NCBI GenBank assembly: GCA_950073045.1
Contig: CATMQD010000004.1
Span: 1-44,662 of the forward strand
From: an uncultured Flavobacteriales bacterium
GTDB lineage: Bacteria; Bacteroidota; Bacteroidia; Flavobacteriales; Schleiferiaceae
Direction: 5' to 3'
DNA length: 44,662 bases
This document shows, in pieces, positions 43,044 through 44,662 of the stretch. Below the pieces are notes generated by a model, which searched no databases, had not been told where the DNA came from, and saw nothing but the letters and a program-made list of their open reading frames with translations. Every line of letters begins with the position of its first letter. Position 1 is the first letter of the stretch. Made by a program: the position numbers and the translations under genes.

Positions 43044-43861
43044 CGGACTTCGATATCTTATCCGTTAAACACGCTATTCAAGAGCAGCGAAAAAAGCTGA
43101 TAAATCACCCTGTTTACCAGGAGCTTAATGATATTTCAAGTATCCGCATATTTATGGAGTACCATGTTTATGCGGTATGGGATTTTATGCTCCTGCTTAA
43201 GGATCTACAAAGGGGTTTAACCTCGGTGGGTGAAGTTTGGATGCCTACTCCTAATCGCTCTGCGCGACGTTTAATTAACGAGATTGTCTTTGGCGAAGAA
43301 AGCGATATCAATATCAATGGCAAGCCTAGTAGTCATTTTGAGATGTACCTCGACGCCATGAAGCAAGTGGGTGCCGATGTGAGTCCTGTAAACCGTTTAG
43401 TGCATAAATGTGTAGAAGGACATAGTTTAAAGTCTTTGATGAAATACAATGTAGCCGAGATTGAGCGCGCTCGCCTCGATTTTGTGCGTACCTCTTATGA
43501 TATCATCAAACAAGGTAAACTCCACGCCACGGCCGCCGCTTTTACCTTTGGTCGCGAAGATTTAATTCCCGATTTATTCTCTGAGATCATCCGGGATATG
43601 AATCAGCGTTTCGGTGGCGAGCTTAGTGCCTTTGTGTACTACCTCGACCGACACATTGAACTGGACGCAGATGAACATGGTCCTATGGCCGAAGAGATGA
43701 TTCGTGAGCTTTGTGGTAATGACTTACAAAAATGGGAAGATGCTAAACTCGCTTCTCAGCAAGCTTTGGAGGCCCGATTGAAATTGTGGGACGCGATTTT
43801 AAACAGCATTCGTTTATCGAAAGCAAGCATTTCTAAAGAAGAGCAAGTCCTAATAAGCTAG
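43040..43861 (+). CDS. DUF3050 family protein (heme-oxygenase-like helical fold)
   Basis: The 273-residue protein matches DUF3050: IRIFMEYHVYAVWDFMLLLK near the N-terminus, HATAAAFTFGREDLIPDLF and YYLDRHIELDADEHGPMAEE. The repeated acidic and His residues resemble helical diiron or heme-oxygenase-like proteins, so a metal-binding role is plausible but unproven. It is last in the suf unit, coupled by ATGA to the DUF2480 gene. Its stop is 2 nt from the convergent propeller gene. Confidence 0.87.
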   Translation: MTDFDILSVKHAIQEQRKKLINHPVYQELNDISSIRIFMEYHVYAVWDFMLLLKDLQRGLTSVGEVWMPTPNRSARRLINEIVFGEESDININGKPSSHFEMYLDAMKQVGADVSPVNRLVHKCVEGHSLKSLMKYNVAEIERARLDFVRTSYDIIKQGKLHATAAAFTFGREDLIPDLFSEIIRDMNQRFGGELSAFVYYLDRHIELDADEHGPMAEEMIRELCGNDLQKWEDAKLASQQALEARLKLWDAILNSIRLSKASISKEEQVLIS

Positions 43862-43863
43862 AA

Positions 43864-44662
43864 TTAGATTCCTTCAGGGATTTTCACACAATAGTTAAAC
43901 CGCCCATCATTAAAGTACATCACTCTGCGTAAGGGATCAATCTCGATGGCTTCCTTAATATTTCCAAATTGCTCCCTTTGCCTTTCGTTAATCAGGTTTT
44001 CACCAGTGTAGGCATTTATAATTCGGAGACCATCCGAACCAAAAAATAGCTTTCCCTCAAAATAGCTGAACCTCCCACTAAAGGTGTAGCCATAATCTTG
44101 CAAAATGGATTTTTGAAGTCCGCTTGCAGCATACAAAGTGACCAATTCGTCGCTATCTCCTTTAATAATCATAAGATCATCTTCCAGGTAGAAGTCTCCA
44201 GAGAAGAAGGAAATGTCTAAGGTTGGGGTGAATAGCTCTCTTAAATTCTTAAGCCAAAGGGTTCGACCATTTTGCAGATCCAGAGCAAAGGCATGACTAT
44301 TTACCAGCCCAAATACTTTTCCATCTTTAACCTTCAATGGAATTATTCCAGAATTCACCTCTAGATCTGTATTCCGCCACATTAAGGTATCGGCACTCAA
44401 GTTATAGGCGAATATATCGGTACGGGGACTTGTGCTTTTCCAGCTTCGGTTTTTCCATACCATGATTTGATCACCATTCCCAGCTTCACCAAAACCTATG
44501 GCACCAAAATCCGTGAGATAGTCATCATTTATTGTAAAGGCAAAAACCGTATCCCAATTTTCGGAGCTTACAGGACTGCGTATAATTGCTGCGCTCTCAT
44601 AATTATTGTAATCAATACTGGTGGCATAGATATCCGTGATCTTCTGATAAAACCGCCGTTCA
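43864..44662 (-). CDS. PQQ-like beta-propeller repeat protein, partial (N-terminus beyond window)
   Basis: The frame is open from 43864 to the window edge without a stop, giving at least 266 residues; the apparent ATG at 44463 is internal. Repeats of the PQQ/quinoprotein-propeller type are visible, e.g. HAFALDLQNGRTLWLKNLRE, LVTLYAASGLQKS and LRIINAYTGENLI. Before the ATG the reading continues as IDYNNYESAAIIRSPVSSEN and similar propeller strands. It may be a sensor or scaffold. Its true start, signal peptide and length cannot be seen. Confidence 0.8.
   Translation of the reverse strand, partial: ERRFYQKITDIYATSIDYNNYESAAIIRSPVSSENWDTVFAFTINDDYLTDFGAIGFGEAGNGDQIMVWKNRSWKSTSPRTDIFAYNLSADTLMWRNTDLEVNSGIIPLKVKDGKVFGLVNSHAFALDLQNGRTLWLKNLRELFTPTLDISFFSGDFYLEDDLMIIKGDSDELVTLYAASGLQKSILQDYGYTFSGRFSYFEGKLFFGSDGLRIINAYTGENLINERQREQFGNIKEAIEIDPLRRVMYFNDGRFNYCVKIPEGI

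Overview
This 44.7 kb window looks like the chromosome of a marine-type, aerobic member of the Bacteroidota, probably order Flavobacteriales. The evidence is the family content: a type IX secretion (T9SS) sorting domain, a TonB-dependent receptor with a carboxypeptidase-regulatory-like N-terminus, a Bacteroidetes-style sdhCAB, DUF4296, DUF2480, the pair dihydroorotase plus polyprenol-phosphate mannosyltransferase, and many TAnnTTTG -7 promoter elements, which are specific to the phylum's sigma factor. Species cannot be named from this. No rRNA, tRNA, CRISPR array or insertion sequence was seen, and no gene-free stretch exceeds 300 bases.

Layout. 30-2101: an alkyltransferase-like DNA-lesion binder lacking the methyl-acceptor cysteine, trmB, and a divergent glycosyltransferase. 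2082-13828: a PhoR/PhoB-type two-component pair, then a divergent series of beta-helix lipoprotein, TonB-dependent receptor, very large T9SS-secreted modular protein and Na/Pi symporter. 13825-18559: small lipoprotein, LuxE-like acyl ligase, unknown secreted protein, tyrS, NAD-dependent epimerase. 18562-20192: an AbiE-type toxin-antitoxin locus whose nucleotidyltransferase is broken by one in-frame stop. 20291-22805: pyrC / mannosyltransferase / DUF4296 operon. 22912-27476: esterase, M23 peptidase, an AraC/NTF2/AhpD-like cassette, a membrane protein and an outer-membrane protein. 27619-31092: sdhCAB. 31253-35583: aminopeptidase P, alpha/beta hydrolase, putative DNA-binding protein, thiL. 35714-43861: a ten-gene suf operon with an embedded methyltransferase. 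43864-end: a PQQ-type beta-propeller gene running off the window.

The most interesting region is 2082-13828. Three hexamers of TTAACA type at exact 11-bp spacing sit just upstream of a -7 element before the lipoprotein gene. This is the geometry of PhoB/PhoP boxes. The gene series ends in a Na/Pi symporter with a PhoU-like tail. I infer a phosphate-limitation regulon: a surface lipoprotein, an outer-membrane transporter and a secreted multi-OB-fold/lamin-tail protein would capture a phosphorus-containing substrate (possibly nucleic acid), and the symporter would take up phosphate. Each of the three surface genes is followed by a hairpin only 12 to 28 nt before the next start, which suggests graded read-through.

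The suf genes (A, B, C, D, S, E, T-like) form one tightly packed iron-sulfur assembly operon, plausibly serving clients such as SdhB. Several convergent gene pairs interlock at their stop codons, and several genes begin with TTG, so starts were chosen from family N-termini, membrane topology and promoter position.
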